A stretch of DNA of 56,111 nucleotides from IMG/VR virus record IMGVR_UViG_3300045996_001685, positions 1 to 56,111 of that record; one strand, 5' to 3'. Positions 1-8,623 of the stretch are shown in pieces (the stretch's first letter is position 1; every line of letters starts with the position of its first letter). Both the position numbers and the translations under genes were made by a program. The notes beneath the pieces are model-generated. The model worked only from the letters and a program-made list of their open reading frames with translations. It made no database searches and was not told where the DNA came from. The DNA comes from a virus.

Positions 1-181
1 GACGGACATGCGGCAGCGCCACGTGCCGTGCCCCTACTGCGGGGCGTTGCAGGTCCTTGAGTGGTCGCGGGTCGAGTGGGACAAGGACGAGACGGTATCG
101 CCGCACAAGCATCTCGTGGAGACGGCGCGGTATCGGTGCGCGCACTGCCCTGAGGCTTGGACGGACGCGGACAGGTGGGCG
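1..181. repeat. Left copy of terminal redundancy
   Basis: These 181 bases are repeated at 55931-56111. The copies differ at one base seen by eye (C at 128, A at 56058), which changes a CGG arginine codon to AGG. The repeat marks the join of a circular assembly of about 55,930 bp; it need not be a physical terminal repeat. Confidence 0.95.
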
Positions 182-1312
182 GCCGACCGTCACCCGGATG
201 CGTGCTGGATAGCTCAGCGGCCGTTCGAGGGGCGCGCCGGGTTTCAGATTTCGCAGCTTTACAATCCCTGGAAGCGCCTTAGCGAGCTCGCGACAGAGTT
301 TCTTGCCAGCCGCGGCAATGTCGAGCGCGAGAAGGTCTTCACCAATACCGTTTTGGGCTTGCCGTACCGGGTGACGGGTGAGGCGCAGGACCCCGATCGA
401 CTGTATGAGCGCCGCGAGACTTATCGCATCGGCGAGGTGCCACCGCGCGGGCTCGTGCTGGTCGCTGGGATTGACGTGCACCCGGACCGTATCGAGGGCG
501 AGGTCGTCGCGTACGGCCGCGGCCTTGAGAGCTGGTCCATTGAGCGGGTGCTGATCAAAGGGGACCCACTGGCGCGCGCCACGTGGGACCAATTCGACGT
601 CCAGGTGCGCAACGAAAGCTGGGAGGGGGCTGACGGCTATCCTCACCGACTGTCGCGCATCGCTATCGACACGGGTTATGCCTCGCCGGCAGTCTCTGCC
701 TACTGGCGCCGCGTCCAAGACCACCGCGTGATGCTAGTCAAAGGCGATCGTAATCGCGACCGGCCGCTGAGCCCGCCCAAGTGGATTGACCTTAGCTATG
801 GCGGCAAGGTCATCAAGAAGGGCGTGCAGTTGCAGTCAGTGGGCGTCGATTGGTTCAAGGACGAGCTCGACGGGTTCTTGCGGCTGCCGATGCCTGATGA
901 AGGTCGTCCGGCTCCGGGGTACTGCCACTTTCCTATGTATCCTCGCGAGTTTTTCGATCAGCTCACCGCGGAGGAGCGCGTGCTCGAGAGCACGACTTCG
1001 GGTGCCGGCAAATACAAGTGGGTTAAGGTCCGCGAGCGAAACGAGGCGCTAGACTGCCGGGTGTACGCGCGGGCCGCGGCCATGTCGCTCCGGCTGGATA
1101 TGCGCCGTGACGCCGAGTGGCGGGCAATCGAGGAGCAGGTAGGGGCACAGGTGGTCGAGGACGTCCAACCGTGGTCGCCTCCTCCTCCGCCGGCCGAGCC
1201 CGAGCGGACGGCACCGGCAGCCCGGCCGGCTGCCTACTCGCCGCCGGCGATGCAATCGGGGCAGTCTGTGCAATTTAGGGGCGGTCGCCGTATGCACACG
1301 GCGCGGTTTTAG
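1..1312 (+). CDS. terL: Terminase large subunit, C-terminal part (GpA family)
   Basis: This is the 3' two-thirds of the packaging ATPase/nuclease. Its 5' part lies at 55239-56111 and the frame is continuous across the join, giving about 667 aa, normal for lambda gpA-like terminases. Numbered from the putative start at 55239, a zinc-ribbon-like set of cysteines (C241, C244, C277, C280) is followed by the nuclease domain, whose first acidic motif is GIDV (D389) with a later AIDTGY motif. The C-terminal tail is proline-rich. The gene stops at 1312, 8 bp before gpW. The protein docks on the portal and cuts and pumps concatemeric DNA. The family call rests on the N-terminal motifs and gene order. 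Confidence 0.95.
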   Translation, partial: TDMRQRHVPCPYCGALQVLEWSRVEWDKDETVSPHKHLVETARYRCAHCPEAWTDADRWAADRHPDACWIAQRPFEGRAGFQISQLYNPWKRLSELATEFLASRGNVEREKVFTNTVLGLPYRVTGEAQDPDRLYERRETYRIGEVPPRGLVLVAGIDVHPDRIEGEVVAYGRGLESWSIERVLIKGDPLARATWDQFDVQVRNESWEGADGYPHRLSRIAIDTGYASPAVSAYWRRVQDHRVMLVKGDRNRDRPLSPPKWIDLSYGGKVIKKGVQLQSVGVDWFKDELDGFLRLPMPDEGRPAPGYCHFPMYPREFFDQLTAEERVLESTTSGAGKYKWVKVRERNEALDCRVYARAAAMSLRLDMRRDAEWRAIEEQVGAQVVEDVQPWSPPPPPAEPERTAPAARPAAYSPPAMQSGQSVQFRGGRRMHTARF

Positions 1313-1320
1313 GGGAGAGG

Positions 1321-1530
1321 ATGGTGGCCGCAGTACTGACCGACGCGCAACGACAGGCGTTGATTGAGCGGGCGTTGCTGCCGCTCCGAACCCGGGACAT
1401 CGAGGGCCGGGAGGTCACCGAGCGGAGCGTGGCCGAAATCAAGGCGGCGCTTGAGCTCGCCGACTCGCAAGCGTCTACGACGGTGACGCGCAACCGCATC
1501 GTCAACCTCGTGCCCTACAAGGGGCTGTAA
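1321..1530 (+). CDS. Head-tail joining protein, gpW-like
   Basis: The product is 69 aa, almost exactly the size of lambda gpW (68 aa), and sits in the same place between TerL and the portal. Visible features are an N-terminal helix starting LTDAQRQALIERA, a central REVTERSVAEIKAALE stretch like the second gpW helix, and a short basic C-terminus. In lambda, gpW binds under the portal after DNA packaging and completes the connector. AGGGGAGAGG directly precedes the ATG. The next gene starts 2 bp after the stop. The assignment rests on size, position and helix pattern. Confidence 0.8.
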   Translation: MVAAVLTDAQRQALIERALLPLRTRDIEGREVTERSVAEIKAALELADSQASTTVTRNRIVNLVPYKGL

Positions 1531-1532
1531 GG

Positions 1533-3032
1533 GTGCCGTTTCCCAAGCTCGCCGCCGCGGCCTCGGCCGCATGGACCGTGTTGAGCGGGGCCGGCGGCTT
1601 TGAGGCGACCAAATCGGGCCGGCGGCTGTCGACTATGCCGTCGACTGAGCTGCACGTTAACGCGTTGCTGGCGGCCGAGGGGGCGACGCTCCGCCGCCGG
1701 GCTCGAGAAGCCGTCCGAAACAACCCGTACGCCGCCAGCGCTTGCGAGTCGTTCGTCGGGTGGGCGGTCGGGACTGGTATCAAGCCGACGTGGGGCGTCG
1801 ACGACCCGGGGCTCAAGCGCGAAATCCAAGAGCTGTGGGCGGCTTGGACAGACGAAAGCGACGCTGATAACGCGACTGACTTTTACGGGCAGCAAGCACT
1901 TGCCTGTAGAGCGATGTTCGAGGCCGGCGAGTGCTTCATTCGACTGCGTGACCGGCGGCCAGAGGACGGCTTGCTGGTTCCGCTGCAACTGCAGCTACTT
2001 GAGTCCGAGATGCTGCCTTTTGAGCTCAACCGCGACGAACCCAACGGCAACGTCACGCGGTCGGGCGTCGAGTTTGACCGCATCGGACGGCGGCAAGCGT
2101 ATCACTTCAGGCGCTCGCACCCCGGCGATCAGGTTTGGCGGGTCACGGACGCTGCCGAGACTGTCCGCGTGCCTGCAAGCGAGGTGTTGCACCTCTACCG
2201 GCCGCTGCGGCCCGGCCAAATCCGCGGCGTGCCGACCCTTACCGCGTCGCTGGTGAGGCTGTATCTGCTCGACCTGTTTGACGACGCTACGCTCGCCAAG
2301 ATGCAGAGCACGAATTTGTTTGGCATCGCCATCACGCGGCCGACGCCTGAAGAGGGCGTGCTGCAAGCCGCCACGCCGCCGGTGCACGATCCGAATGCGC
2401 TCCCCGAACTCCGCCTAGAGCCTAATTTCGCCCTCGAGCTCGCCCCCGGCGAGGAGGTTTCGGTCGTAAATCCGGGCGAGGTCGGGTCGAGCTACGAACC
2501 GTTTCAATACAGGCAGCTAACCGCGATCTTCGCCGGCATGGGGGTGCCCTACTCCAGCGGCACCGGCGACGTCAGCCGGGCGAATTACTCCTCGCTGAGG
2601 GCCGAGCAGGTCGATTTCAGGCGGCGGGTCGAGCAGTTTCAGTGGGCGACGCTGGTCTTTCAGCTGTGCCGGCCGACCGCTCACCGCTGGCTCGATGCGG
2701 CCGTGCTGTCCGGGGCGCTGAGTATCCCCGGCTACCGCCGCAACCGACGCCAGTTCCAGCAAATCCGGTGGATTCCGCCCGCGTGGCCGTGGGTCGACCC
2801 GCTCAAGGATCGCCAAGCCGAGCAGCTGGCCGTGTCGGAGCGTTGGAAAGCGCGGTCCGACGTCGTGGAGGCCGAGGGTTTCGACGTCGACGAAACCGAC
2901 GCCAGAATCGCAGCCGACCAGGCCCGAGAGGAGGCGCTTGGCCTTGTGGTGCCACGGCCGGAGCCAGTCAGCGCCGCACCGGCGGCCGAGCCCGAGCCGG
3001 CACCCCCCGCACCGCAGGAGCGCGCCGCATGA
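1533..3032 (+). CDS. Portal protein (lambda gpB family)
   Basis: This 499-aa protein forms the dodecameric vertex through which DNA enters the capsid. It has the typical start of the family (RRAREAVRNNPYAASA followed by AVGTGIKP), the middle motif LLESEMLP, and the LYRPLRPGQIRGVPTL and ANYSSLRAEQ motifs typical of lambda-type portals. The C-terminus is a proline/alanine/glutamate tail. The start is GTG at 1533, with AAGGGG 8 bases upstream. The end overlaps the protease gene by ATGA. In lambda the portal N-terminus is cleaved by the adjacent protease; nothing here confirms that. Confidence 0.95.
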   Translation: MPFPKLAAAASAAWTVLSGAGGFEATKSGRRLSTMPSTELHVNALLAAEGATLRRRAREAVRNNPYAASACESFVGWAVGTGIKPTWGVDDPGLKREIQELWAAWTDESDADNATDFYGQQALACRAMFEAGECFIRLRDRRPEDGLLVPLQLQLLESEMLPFELNRDEPNGNVTRSGVEFDRIGRRQAYHFRRSHPGDQVWRVTDAAETVRVPASEVLHLYRPLRPGQIRGVPTLTASLVRLYLLDLFDDATLAKMQSTNLFGIAITRPTPEEGVLQAATPPVHDPNALPELRLEPNFALELAPGEEVSVVNPGEVGSSYEPFQYRQLTAIFAGMGVPYSSGTGDVSRANYSSLRAEQVDFRRRVEQFQWATLVFQLCRPTAHRWLDAAVLSGALSIPGYRRNRRQFQQIRWIPPAWPWVDPLKDRQAEQLAVSERWKARSDVVEAEGFDVDETDARIAADQAREEALGLVVPRPEPVSAAPAAEPEPAPPAPQERAA

Positions 3033-4330
3033 GACTGCCCCACCTCGCCGCCCGGGTGTTCGACGTCCCCCTAATGATCGAGCGCGGCAAGCTGGACGTG
3101 CTGCTGTCGGTTCTGCTGCCCCGGTTTCGGGGTGAGACGGCCGAGCAACCGACCGTGCGGGCGTTTTTTGACGGGGTCGACGAGCTCGACGAGGCACCGG
3201 CGGCCGCCGGACGGCTGTATGACGTGACCGCGGCCGGCCACGCGGTCGTCCCGGTCACCGGGACGCTGGTCAAGTCCGGGTCGTGGATTGGCAGCCGCTC
3301 CGGGTTGCAGTCGTATGAGGGATTGAGGCGACAGCTTCGTGCGGCGGCCGTCGACCCGAGCGTGCGCGGCGTGTTGATGCGGATGGACTCGCCCGGCGGC
3401 GAGGTCAAAGGGCTGTTCGACCTCGCGTCCGAGGTGCTGGCGCTGCGTGAGCGCAAGCCAATCGTGGCCGCGATCGACGACGCCGCCTATTCGGCCGCCT
3501 ATGCGCTCGCTGCTAGCGCCTCCCGGATTTTCGTTACGCAGGTTGGTGGCGCTGGCTCGATTGGCGTGATTGGGGAGCACCTCGACCGGAGCGGCGCCAA
3601 CGAAAAGGCGGGTTTGCGCTACACGACCGTTTTCGCCGGCGCGCACAAGGATGATTTCAGCCCGAACGCGCCGCTGTCCGACGAGGCGCGCGGCCGTCTC
3701 CAGGCCGAGGTCGACCGGATTTACGGCATGTTTGTCGATCACGTGGCAGCCGCGCGAGGCATCCCGCCCGAGGCAATCCGCGGCCAAGAGGCAGGCTTGT
3801 TCTTCGCCAACGAGGCCGTCGAGCAGCGCCTTGCGGACCAAGTCGGCACGATTGACGACGCTGCGGCATGGCTCGCCCAGCGGACAGCCCCCGCGCGCTC
3901 CGGAGCCACGCGCGGACGGCTCAACTCCACGGCTCAAAGGACTCCCCTGATGACCGAACACTCGTCGCTGCCCGCAGCGTCGCCTGAGGACGGCGACGAG
4001 GCGCTGGCCAACGTCACCAACCTCGACGCGGTGCGCGCTGAGGCCGCCGCGGCCGCCGGCGCTCGCGCGGCCGAGATCGCCGACCTGTGCGCGCTGGCCG
4101 GGCTGCCCAACCTGACGCCCGAGATGCTGGCGTATCAGGAGGACGGCAAGCCGGCCACGCTCGCCGCTATCCGCAAGGAGCTCCAGCGCCGCAAGTCGGA
4201 GCTCTCAGCGGCCCACACGTCCGGGCTGCATAGCAGTCCGAACCCACGGCCGAGCCAGGGCGTTACGCGCCAGCCGGACCCGTCAGCTATCTACGCGGCC
4301 CGCGCCGCGAAGATGCGCAAGCAGTCCTAA
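3029..4330 (+). CDS. S49/SppA-type head maturation protease (gpC-like)
   Basis: The 433-aa product matches lambda gpC in length and order. Residues about 70-290 form a signal-peptide-peptidase-A-like fold: MDSPGGEV is the oxyanion strand motif, S155 in YSAAYALAAS is the likely nucleophile, and K207 in GAHKDDFSP the likely base. Residues about 308-433 are alanine-rich and helical and resemble a scaffold. That part can also be made separately from an internal start at 3950. The start ATG at 3029 overlaps the portal stop (ATGA). A longer open frame begins at 2642 inside the portal gene but has no supporting site. Confidence 0.93.
   Translation: MRLPHLAARVFDVPLMIERGKLDVLLSVLLPRFRGETAEQPTVRAFFDGVDELDEAPAAAGRLYDVTAAGHAVVPVTGTLVKSGSWIGSRSGLQSYEGLRRQLRAAAVDPSVRGVLMRMDSPGGEVKGLFDLASEVLALRERKPIVAAIDDAAYSAAYALAASASRIFVTQVGGAGSIGVIGEHLDRSGANEKAGLRYTTVFAGAHKDDFSPNAPLSDEARGRLQAEVDRIYGMFVDHVAAARGIPPEAIRGQEAGLFFANEAVEQRLADQVGTIDDAAAWLAQRTAPARSGATRGRLNSTAQRTPLMTEHSSLPAASPEDGDEALANVTNLDAVRAEAAAAAGARAAEIADLCALAGLPNLTPEMLAYQEDGKPATLAAIRKELQRRKSELSAAHTSGLHSSPNPRPSQGVTRQPDPSAIYAARAAKMRKQS
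3950..4330 (+). CDS. Nested capsid scaffold protein (Nu3-like internal start)
   Basis: An in-frame ATG at 3950 is preceded by AAAGGA with 8-base spacing, the arrangement lambda uses to make scaffold Nu3 from within gene C. The product would be 126 aa, acidic at the start (MTEHSSLPAASPEDGDEALA), then a long Ala/Arg/Glu helix and a basic C-terminus ending AARAAKMRKQS. A basic C-terminal end is common in scaffolds that bind capsid protein. Production as a separate protein is inferred from this start site and the lambda precedent. Confidence 0.7.
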   Translation: MTEHSSLPAASPEDGDEALANVTNLDAVRAEAAAAAGARAAEIADLCALAGLPNLTPEMLAYQEDGKPATLAAIRKELQRRKSELSAAHTSGLHSSPNPRPSQGVTRQPDPSAIYAARAAKMRKQS

Positions 4331-4351
4331 CCAACCGCCGAGGAGAAACCG

Positions 4352-4672
4352 ATGGCGAAGACACCCCGGCAGGCTGATGAGGCTGCCGACAACCTGTCCC
4401 CCGAGGAGCGCCGCGAGCGCGAGGAGCAGGTCAAGGAGGAGCAGGCGAAAGCCCGCGCCGAGAATCGCGAGGAAATCCAGCGCGGGCTCGACGAGAGCGC
4501 CAAGCTTGCCGCCGAGCACCCGGGCACCCGTAATAACGAGCCCACGGCTGGCCAGCGCTCGGCTGACTCGGACCCGCGTGTGGACGACGGCGCCGAGGGC
4601 GTGAGCGTCGAGCCGCTGCGGCCCGAGGACGAGCCGCGGTTGCCGCCACTGTCGCCCGACCGCATCGTCTAG
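4352..4672 (+). CDS. Hypothetical charged protein between protease and decoration genes
   Basis: The 106-aa product is very hydrophilic. Residues about 16-50 form an uninterrupted Glu/Arg/Lys-rich helix (SPEERREREEQVKEEQAKAR), followed by a disordered acidic, proline-rich tail. The ATG has CGAGGAG upstream. It lies where lambda-like phages sometimes carry an assembly accessory, so it may be an additional scaffold or FI-like packaging aid, but no homology is recognisable. It ends 12 bp before the decoration gene. Confidence 0.65.
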   Translation: MAKTPRQADEAADNLSPEERREREEQVKEEQAKARAENREEIQRGLDESAKLAAEHPGTRNNEPTAGQRSADSDPRVDDGAEGVSVEPLRPEDEPRLPPLSPDRIV

Positions 4673-4684
4673 GAGCAACAGACA

Positions 4685-5317
4685 ATGGTACTGAATGCAG
4701 CAGTTGGCACGGGCGAGCACATTCTGAATGAGCTCCCCGGCCACATGTCCCGTGAGAACATCATCGTTGCGAGTGGTGAAGTCCTCACCTCCGGCACGGT
4801 GATCGGCAAAACGACCGCCCTCCCGGCGGCTATCCCTGGCGCTTCGAACGTCGGCAACGGTGCGGTGACCGTCTCGGCGGCCGCACAGGGCTGGCAGGGC
4901 GGTTCCTACGGCTTGGTGTGCACCGCCGCAGCCGCCAATGCCGGCACGTTTGCCGTCACGGCGCCGGACGGGACTAGCCTTGGCAATCTCACCGTCGCTG
5001 TGGCCTTCAGCAATGGTGGACTCGCGTGCACCGTTGCGGACGGCGCCACCGACTTTGCGGTTGGCGACTCCTTCTCCATCCCGGTTGCGCTGGGCTCGTG
5101 CAAGGCGTGGGACCCGGGCAACGGCGACGGTACGCAGACCGTCTATGGCGTGCTCTATCGCGCAGTGGACGCCACGGCCGGTGCGGTGCGCGCAGTCGCT
5201 CACATTCGCAGCTGCGAATTGAATGGCCGGATGCTCGCCTTCAAAACAGGACTGACCGCGGCGAACAAGGAGACGGCGAAAGCCGCTCTGCGTGCCCTCG
5301 GCATGTTGATTGCGTAG
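4685..5317 (+). CDS. Head decoration protein (gpD/HDPD family)
   Basis: The 210-aa product begins with the family pattern of an N-terminal arm followed by GEHILNELPGHMSREN and ASGEVLTSGTVIGK, and ends with the conserved CELNGRMLAFKTGLTAANK region. Lambda gpD is 110 aa; the extra roughly 80 aa here (about residues 55-135) are a beta-rich insert with GTFAVTAPDG and ADGATDFAVGDSF, seen in larger members of the family. Trimers cement the expanded capsid at three-fold positions. It sits directly before the capsid gene, as in lambda. Confidence 0.9.
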   Translation: MVLNAAVGTGEHILNELPGHMSRENIIVASGEVLTSGTVIGKTTALPAAIPGASNVGNGAVTVSAAAQGWQGGSYGLVCTAAAANAGTFAVTAPDGTSLGNLTVAVAFSNGGLACTVADGATDFAVGDSFSIPVALGSCKAWDPGNGDGTQTVYGVLYRAVDATAGAVRAVAHIRSCELNGRMLAFKTGLTAANKETAKAALRALGMLIA

Positions 5318-5332
5318 AGGGGCGCACAAACA

Positions 5333-6346
5333 ATGCCTATGATCGACATCTTCAACGACTCCGCCTTCAATGTCGTTAGCATGACGGCGGCGGTCAATGA
5401 CTTCGAGTATGTGCCCGGGCGCATCTCGCGTCTTGGGCTCTTTGACGAAGAGGGCGTGACCACGACCAGCGTTGCGGTCGAGCGGATGGGCGACGCCCTA
5501 GCGCTCGTGCCAGTCTCGCCGCGTGGTGGCGTGCCGCCCACGCCGCCCCGGGCGCGCGCCGCGCTGTATCCTGTCTCCGCCGCTCGGCTGGCGCTGCAGG
5601 ACTCAGTGGTTGCCGACGAGGTCCAGAACGTTCGCGCGTTTGGGACCGAGTCCACGCTCATGACGGTGCAGAGCTTGGTCAATCAGCGGCTCCGCAACAT
5701 GGCTCGCGCGTGCGACGTCACGCTCGAGTTTCACCGGCTCGGCGCTCTGAGGGGGCAGCTCCTCGACGCCAACGGCGTGAGCATCCTCGCCGACTATCAC
5801 ACGCTTTGGGGCGTGTCGGCTCAGTCGGTTGTGGATATGGACCTCGACGATGCAACCCCGGCATCGGGCGCGCTGATGGGTTCGTTTACGAGCATTCATC
5901 GGATGATTGAGGACGAGCTCGAGGGTATCCCGTACACCCGCATTCACGGGTTCGCGGGCAGCGCCTTCATGGATGCTCTGTATGCGCATCCCGAGTACCG
6001 GGACACGTTTCAGGCGGTGAATGCGGCGCAGCTTCGTGACCGGCAGATGCGGATTGCAGCATCGTTCGCTGGTTTTGAAATCGAGGAGTATCGCGGCACA
6101 GTCGGCGGCGTGCAGTTCGTCGCGGACGACGAGGCGATCTTCTTCCCGGTTGGCGCGCAGGGTGTCTATCGCACCTATTTCGCTCCGGCCGATTACCTCG
6201 AGACGGTCAACACCCTCGGGCTGCCCCGCTACGCCAAGATGGGCAGGCCGGACTCGTTCGACCGGCTGCAGCCCCTCGAGGTGCAGACTAACCCGATCAC
6301 GATCAACACTCGGCCCCGCGCCACCATCCGCGCCACGCTCACCTAG
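5333..6346 (+). CDS. Major capsid protein (lambda gpE family)
   Basis: The 337-aa product matches lambda gpE (341 aa) in size and in its motifs: IDIFNDSAFNVVSMTAAVN at the N-terminus, LVNQRLRNMARACDVTLEF in the spine helix region, and MGRPDSFDRLQPLEVQTNP near the C-terminus. It forms the HK97-fold icosahedral shell. The ATG at 5333 lies 15 bp after the decoration gene, and it ends 11 bp before the connector gene. Confidence 0.95.
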   Translation: MPMIDIFNDSAFNVVSMTAAVNDFEYVPGRISRLGLFDEEGVTTTSVAVERMGDALALVPVSPRGGVPPTPPRARAALYPVSAARLALQDSVVADEVQNVRAFGTESTLMTVQSLVNQRLRNMARACDVTLEFHRLGALRGQLLDANGVSILADYHTLWGVSAQSVVDMDLDDATPASGALMGSFTSIHRMIEDELEGIPYTRIHGFAGSAFMDALYAHPEYRDTFQAVNAAQLRDRQMRIAASFAGFEIEEYRGTVGGVQFVADDEAIFFPVGAQGVYRTYFAPADYLETVNTLGLPRYAKMGRPDSFDRLQPLEVQTNPITINTRPRATIRATLT

Positions 6347-6357
6347 TCGAGCGTATC

Positions 6358-6675
6358 GTGGGCGCGATTGCTTCGATGCACGACCGGCTCTTCTCCCATC
6401 CTGACTTTGCGGTTTCGGCCGTGGTGTACCGGGTGGGCGAGCCGGCGGGCGTCGAGGTACAGGCGATTTTAACTCGCCGGCGGGCCGAGTATGAAGGCTC
6501 GGGCGGCTTGGCTGTGGGGTGGCAAACCACGGCTGAAGTAAGACGGTCGGAGCTCGACGCGGTCAAACGATATGATCGGCTGACCGCGTCGGGCGCCACC
6601 TACGAAATTCGGGACGTGCCGGAGCTCGACGCCGACGGGGTGTGGCGGCTCGGGCTGGTCGAGCTGACGCAATAG
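6358..6675 (+). CDS. Head-tail attachment protein (FII-like)
   Basis: The 105-aa product has the expected size and pattern of lambda FII: a start with HDRLFSHPDF, a beta-rich middle, QTTAEVRRSELDAVKR before the key loop, and a C-terminal strand region GVWRLGLVEL. It would cap the portal/gpW connector and bind the tail terminator. The start is GTG at 6358; an ATG at 6376 is a possible alternative, but neither has a strong ribosome site. The assignment rests on position after the capsid gene and on pattern. Confidence 0.75.
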   Translation: MGAIASMHDRLFSHPDFAVSAVVYRVGEPAGVEVQAILTRRRAEYEGSGGLAVGWQTTAEVRRSELDAVKRYDRLTASGATYEIRDVPELDADGVWRLGLVELTQ

Positions 6676-6683
6676 GGGCGGCG

Positions 6684-6998
6684 ATGCAATCCATTCACGT
6701 TACCGCGGACGGGGATTATGAGCTTGTCCACAGCAATGGCTCTCTCCTCCGGCTCGACCAAGGCAAGGGCTACCGCCTTGCTGTGGGGGTCCGTGGGACC
6801 ACGCTAGGCACCGGCGACCCGGTCGCTAGTGTCGAGTACACCCCGAACGGCGGCGACGACTGGGCAGCCCTACAGGGCCTCGAGGCACTATCCATCGGTG
6901 ACACGGTGCAAATCGACTGGCCCGCGAGTGGTTTTAGGGTCGTGTTGGACGGTGCCACCTCCCCCGATTTCTATATTGACTATGGGCTCGGCTCGTGA
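6684..6998 (+). CDS. Hypothetical beta-rich protein, surface cassette gene 1
   Basis: The 104-aa product is predicted to be mostly beta strands, with no helix-rich stretch and no membrane segment. The ATG at 6684 has AGGGGCG upstream. It is the first of three genes that separate the head connector from the tail terminator, a place where lambda has none. Its end overlaps the beta-helix gene by GTGA, suggesting translation together with it, perhaps as an attachment domain or chaperone for that protein. No family recognised. Confidence 0.6.
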   Translation: MQSIHVTADGDYELVHSNGSLLRLDQGKGYRLAVGVRGTTLGTGDPVASVEYTPNGGDDWAALQGLEALSIGDTVQIDWPASGFRVVLDGATSPDFYIDYGLGS

Positions 6999-8623
6999 CG
7001 ATGCGCGCTGGCCTCGCCTATCCCGCTGCGGCTGCGGTTGATGCGCTGCTGTCGCTTGGAGTGCCCGTGGAGCGCTACGGCGCCAAGGGCGATGGCACGA
7101 CCGACGAGACACTGGCATTTCGCAGGGCGGCCACCGTTGCCCGCCGCACGGGCGACCCTGTCGTGTTGCGGCGAGGTCGCGCTTACCGCCTAGCGCGGCC
7201 TCTGTTTGACACGTGGGACGTGACGTGGATTAACCAGGGTGCCGCCATCATCGGCTACCCCCTCCCCGCGATGCGCCCCGAAGAGTACACCCGCGAGTAT
7301 GATCTTTACGTTGACTCGGTGTACGGCTCCGACGGGTTCTCGGGCCTAGCGCCCGGCCGCGCCAAACGAACCCTTGCGGCCGCGTTTGCGCTCCTCCCGC
7401 CGGGCGGCCGGCTCGGGCTGGCGCGCGGCTCGCGGTTTCTCGAGGTCGGCACGGTCCTCGGCGTCGATAACGTGCTGGTCGGCGCTTACGGCGCTGGGCC
7501 GCGGCCGATTATCGACGCTGGCTATCATGCTCCCACGAGCGGCTGGTCCAACACGGTCGGTAACGAGTGGGCCGTGGCCGTCACCACCGCCCCGGGCGTG
7601 GTGTACTGGTATCCGGACGGGTCGGACGAGGCGCGCCAGCTTTTCAGCGGCACGGCCGGCTCGCTGACGGAGGGCACCTACGCTTACAGCGGCGGCACGC
7701 TGACCGTCCATATCGGCGGCAACCCAACCGGGTTGTCCATCGTCATCTCCAAAGAGACCTACGGCATTATCGCGACGGGCCGGCATGGTCTTCGGTTTTT
7801 GGACCTCGACATCCGACACCCCGGCAGCAGTTGCCTGCAAACGCCCGGGTGTGACGACGTACAGGCTCAGCGGTGCCGGCTTGCGTACTCGGGCGCAGAC
7901 AACTGGAACTGCTCGACGGCTTCGACAGGGATCTACGCCCGCCACTGCTCGTTTTACCGCCCGTCACGGCCGGCCGGCGCTGACAACTTCTCGGCCCACG
8001 GCGCAAGCTCAGGGGTGCTTGAACAAAACTACTTTGAGTACCCCGGCAAAGACTTTGTCGCTAACTCCGAATTGGGGACGTGGGATTACGTCCAGAATTT
8101 CGGCCGAGAGGGGCAGTTCCAGGTCTACGGCGACGGCGCGGGCGGTGGAGTGCATCGCATCATCGGCAACGTGCTGCTCGGACCCCACGCATTGGCCGGC
8201 TCGGCGGCCTATTACGGGCTGCTGATTAACGCCCCGGCGACGGCTACCACGGTGCATGTCTACAACAACACGGTTGTGACCAAGTCTGCTGCCACGAGCC
8301 TGAGAGGCGTTCTCGTGTCCGGCGGGACCGTCACGATGCGAAACAACCTAATTAAAGGTCCGTGGCAGTACGGTCTTTATCAGGCTGGCTCGCCAACGCT
8401 ATCAAACAACTATAACCTTGTGCATGGAGCGACGGGGAGCAACTTCTTGACTGCAACGCCCGGAGCAAACGACCTCCAAACCGACCCGCTGCTGCGCGAC
8501 ATCCAGAACGATGACTTTCGGCCGGGTGCGGGCAGCCCAGCGCTTGCCGCGGGGCAAGCACAGAGCGGCGTCATTGACGCGGCGTGGGGCGCGCCCCCGT
8601 ACATCGGAGCCTTGGCAGCATGA
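6995..8623 (+). CDS. Right-handed beta-helix protein, pectate-lyase-3-like
   Basis: The 542-aa product begins with the diagnostic pectate-lyase-3 pattern (VERYGAKGDGTTDETLAFRR, residues about 26-45), followed by repeated short-strand coils with Asn/Gly turns such as HVYNNTVV and VTMRNNLI. The C-terminus has the DPLLRDIQNDDFRPGAGSPA pattern of beta-helix polysaccharide-active proteins. It probably binds or cleaves host surface polysaccharide as part of the virion. The start is GTG at 6995 or ATG at 7001. It is unusual to find such a gene between head and tail-terminator genes. Enzymatic activity is not provable by eye. Confidence 0.8.
   Translation: MTMRAGLAYPAAAAVDALLSLGVPVERYGAKGDGTTDETLAFRRAATVARRTGDPVVLRRGRAYRLARPLFDTWDVTWINQGAAIIGYPLPAMRPEEYTREYDLYVDSVYGSDGFSGLAPGRAKRTLAAAFALLPPGGRLGLARGSRFLEVGTVLGVDNVLVGAYGAGPRPIIDAGYHAPTSGWSNTVGNEWAVAVTTAPGVVYWYPDGSDEARQLFSGTAGSLTEGTYAYSGGTLTVHIGGNPTGLSIVISKETYGIIATGRHGLRFLDLDIRHPGSSCLQTPGCDDVQAQRCRLAYSGADNWNCSTASTGIYARHCSFYRPSRPAGADNFSAHGASSGVLEQNYFEYPGKDFVANSELGTWDYVQNFGREGQFQVYGDGAGGGVHRIIGNVLLGPHALAGSAAYYGLLINAPATATTVHVYNNTVVTKSAATSLRGVLVSGGTVTMRNNLIKGPWQYGLYQAGSPTLSNNYNLVHGATGSNFLTATPGANDLQTDPLLRDIQNDDFRPGAGSPALAAGQAQSGVIDAAWGAPPYIGALAA

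Noticed and set aside
2642-3028. Longer upstream form of the S49 protease frame
   Set aside because: The first 129 codons lie inside the portal gene and are Arg/Pro-rich; ATG 3029 overlaps the portal stop as genes here usually do.
4283-5329. 348-aa minus-strand frame
   Set aside because: It is antisense to the decoration protein gene, whose family pattern is clear.
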